A program made the translations under genes and the position numbers. Positions 63,324 to 64,000 of a stretch of DNA of 64,000 nucleotides are shown here, one piece after another (the stretch's first letter is position 1; every line of letters begins with the position of its first letter). Source of the DNA: CBFDBF01 sp050293315 (GTDB lineage: Bacteria; Pseudomonadota; Gammaproteobacteria; Chromatiales; Chromatiaceae); assembly GCA_050293315.1 (NCBI GenBank), contig JBNKMS010000023.1, positions 62,001 through 126,000 of the forward strand. The letters are read 5' to 3'. The notes under the pieces were generated by a model, which worked only from the letters and a program-made list of their open reading frames with translations, had not been told where the DNA came from and did no database searches.

Positions 63324-63382
63324 AAAGGCGTTTATTTAAGGCAACGAAAGCTGGAATGTTGTTTTAAATAAACGCCTTTTTT
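63324..63382 (+). terminator. 22-bp hairpin with T-run downstream of nasT
   Basis: Arms 63324-63345 and 63358-63379 pair over 22 bases with two G-U pairs (core AAAGGCGTTTATTTAA against its complement) around GAAAGCTGGAAT; T6 follows at 63377-63382. It lies 79 bases past nasT and could end the nasT transcript or be a first attenuator for glnK. Confidence 0.65.
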
Positions 63383-63386
63383 GTGC

Positions 63387-63432
63387 CTGTTCAATGACGA
63401 CAGAAAGAGCAAACAACTAGAACAAGGTTGTT
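63387..63432 (+). promoter_or_regulatory. Candidate ANTAR target RNA (two small hairpins)
   Basis: P1: CTG(T)TC and GACAG (63387-63392, 63399-63403) close a hexaloop AATGAC, with the A1 and G4 expected of ANTAR sites. After 8 bases P2: AACAACT and AG(G)TTGTT (63412-63418, 63425-63432) close AGAACA, with A1 but A instead of G at position 4. They lie 13 bases before the intrinsic terminator at 63446. The pairing was done by eye. Confidence 0.5.
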
Positions 63433-63445
63433 TTTGGGTGACGAC

Positions 63446-63479
63446 GCCCGTGTGTTCCTGGAACACACGGGCTTTTTTT
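63446..63479 (+). terminator. Intrinsic terminator in the glnK leader (attenuator)
   Basis: Perfect 12-bp arms GCCCGTGTGTTC (63446-63457) and GAACACACGGGC (63461-63472) around CTG, then seven T. It ends 13 bases before the glnK ATG, just 2 bases before the ribosome binding site GGAGAAG (63482-63488), so glnK expression requires readthrough or antitermination. Confidence 0.85.
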
Positions 63480-63492
63480 GTGGAGAAGACAG

Positions 63493-63831
63493 ATGAAAAT
63501 GATTGCTGCCATTATTAAGCCATTCAAACTCGACGATGTGCGCGAAGCCTTGGCTGATGTTGGTGTTAGCGGCATCACAGCAACAGAGGTCAAGGGTTTT
63601 GGCCGGCAAAAAGGCCACACAGAGCTGTATCGAGGAGCAGAATACACGGTAGATTTTTTACCAAAAGTAAAGATTGAAGTCGCGGTTACCGACGAGCTAG
63701 CCGATCAGACAATAGATGTAATACAAAGTAGTGCTAATACCGGCAAGATCGGTGATGGCAAAATTTTTGTCTCTGAGCTTGAACAGGTAATCCGTATCCG
63801 TACTGGTGAATCTGGTTCGGAAGCTCTGTAA
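63493..63831 (+). CDS. glnK: PII nitrogen regulatory protein
   Basis: Trimeric signalling protein of 112 residues that senses 2-oxoglutarate and ATP/ADP and plugs AmtB. The T-loop carries the uridylylation Tyr51 (RGAEYTVDF). VKGFGRQKGHTELYRGAEY, NTGKIGDGKIFV and IRIRTGE are PII signatures. The start was set at 63493, after GGAGAAG, over a TTG at 63478 that lies inside the attenuator. Upstream of amtB by 29 bases, hence the GlnK name over GlnB. Confidence 0.96.
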   Translation: MKMIAAIIKPFKLDDVREALADVGVSGITATEVKGFGRQKGHTELYRGAEYTVDFLPKVKIEVAVTDELADQTIDVIQSSANTGKIGDGKIFVSELEQVIRIRTGESGSEAL

Positions 63832-63860
63832 TTTACGCAATTATCTGGAGGAATCCTCAA

Positions 63861-64000
63861 ATGCGAATTAGTAAACGATTTATGCAGATGGCTGTTGCCC
63901 TCTGTACTGTGAGTCTGCCGGTCTTGGGATTGGCTGATGAAGCCCCAACTCTGAGCTCTGGCGATACGGCGTGGATGCTCACGTCTACCGCGTTGGTGCT
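63861..64000 (+). CDS. amtB: Ammonium transporter AmtB (3' truncated by the window end)
   Basis: Only 46 residues are visible: a signal peptide (MRISKRFMQMAVALCTVSLP to about A26) then SSGDTAWMLTSTALVL, the start of the first membrane helix of the Amt family. TGGAGGAA precedes the ATG. The signal peptide and glnK-amtB order match E. coli. Confidence 0.9.
   Translation, partial: MRISKRFMQMAVALCTVSLPVLGLADEAPTLSSGDTAWMLTSTALV

Noticed and set aside
63246..63446. Sigma-54 promoter before glnK
   Set aside because: TGGCA at 63306 lacks a TTGC at the -12 spacing; no other GG-N10-GC match with context was found.

Overview
The window reads as a moderate-GC gammaproteobacterial chromosome segment from a sulfur-oxidising chemolithoautotroph. 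It carries aprMBA (sulfite to APS and the reverse), a complete membrane succinate dehydrogenase plus citrate synthase, and also the signature enzymes of the reductive TCA cycle: a two-subunit ATP-citrate lyase of the large-subunit/citrate-synthase-like type, an LDH-like malate dehydrogenase, a monomeric isocitrate dehydrogenase and a separate soluble-type fumarate reductase with an HdrB-like subunit. From what I know of the literature, this combination (Apr plus type II ATP-citrate lyase in a gammaproteobacterium) is typical of tubeworm symbionts such as Endoriftia and a few free-living Chromatiales. The assignment to that neighbourhood is inference.

Layout, left to right: a truncated trkH; aprM-aprB-aprA closed by an intrinsic terminator; a small hypothetical gene and a SlyD-like isomerase; on the minus strand a 53-residue protein, an inosine/uracil-type DNA glycosylase and a DUF1810 protein; a membrane diguanylate cyclase; a minus-strand sugar cluster (aldolase/dehydrogenase fusion then glucokinase); a PilZ-like c-di-GMP effector candidate; then the minus-strand carbon cluster mdh - ACL small subunit - ACL large subunit - icd (14.3-21.7 kb). 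A class A penicillin-binding protein (mrcA) diverges from pilMNOPQ, which is followed by aroK-aroB-damX and gltB-gltD, a second diguanylate cyclase with a periplasmic CxxCH motif, and hemE. The minus-strand fumarate reductase genes (43.3-46.9 kb), about 1 kb of hairpin-rich repetitive DNA, and metH follow. Next come a di-haem cytochrome c peroxidase under an FNR/ANR-like box, bacterioferritin, endonuclease I, a D,D-carboxypeptidase, a cysteine-rich small protein, prmC, rubredoxin, and the minus-strand operon gltA-sdhC-sdhD-sdhA-sdhB-sdhE. The right end holds an orphan ANTAR (NasT-type) regulator, then glnK and the start of amtB.

How it works together: aprMBA would feed electrons from sulfite oxidation to the quinone pool. 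The acl/mdh/icd/frd genes could run carbon in the reductive direction, while gltA and sdhCDAB provide the oxidative direction, so the cell appears able to run the TCA cycle both ways using separate enzyme sets. Nitrogen assimilation is represented by GOGAT (gltBD) and by the PII/ammonium channel pair. The most striking regulatory signal is the glnK leader: a strong intrinsic terminator ends just before the glnK ribosome binding site, preceded by two small hairpins that resemble ANTAR target RNA, directly downstream of a gene for an ANTAR protein. I saw no tRNA, rRNA, CRISPR array, transposase or phage gene.
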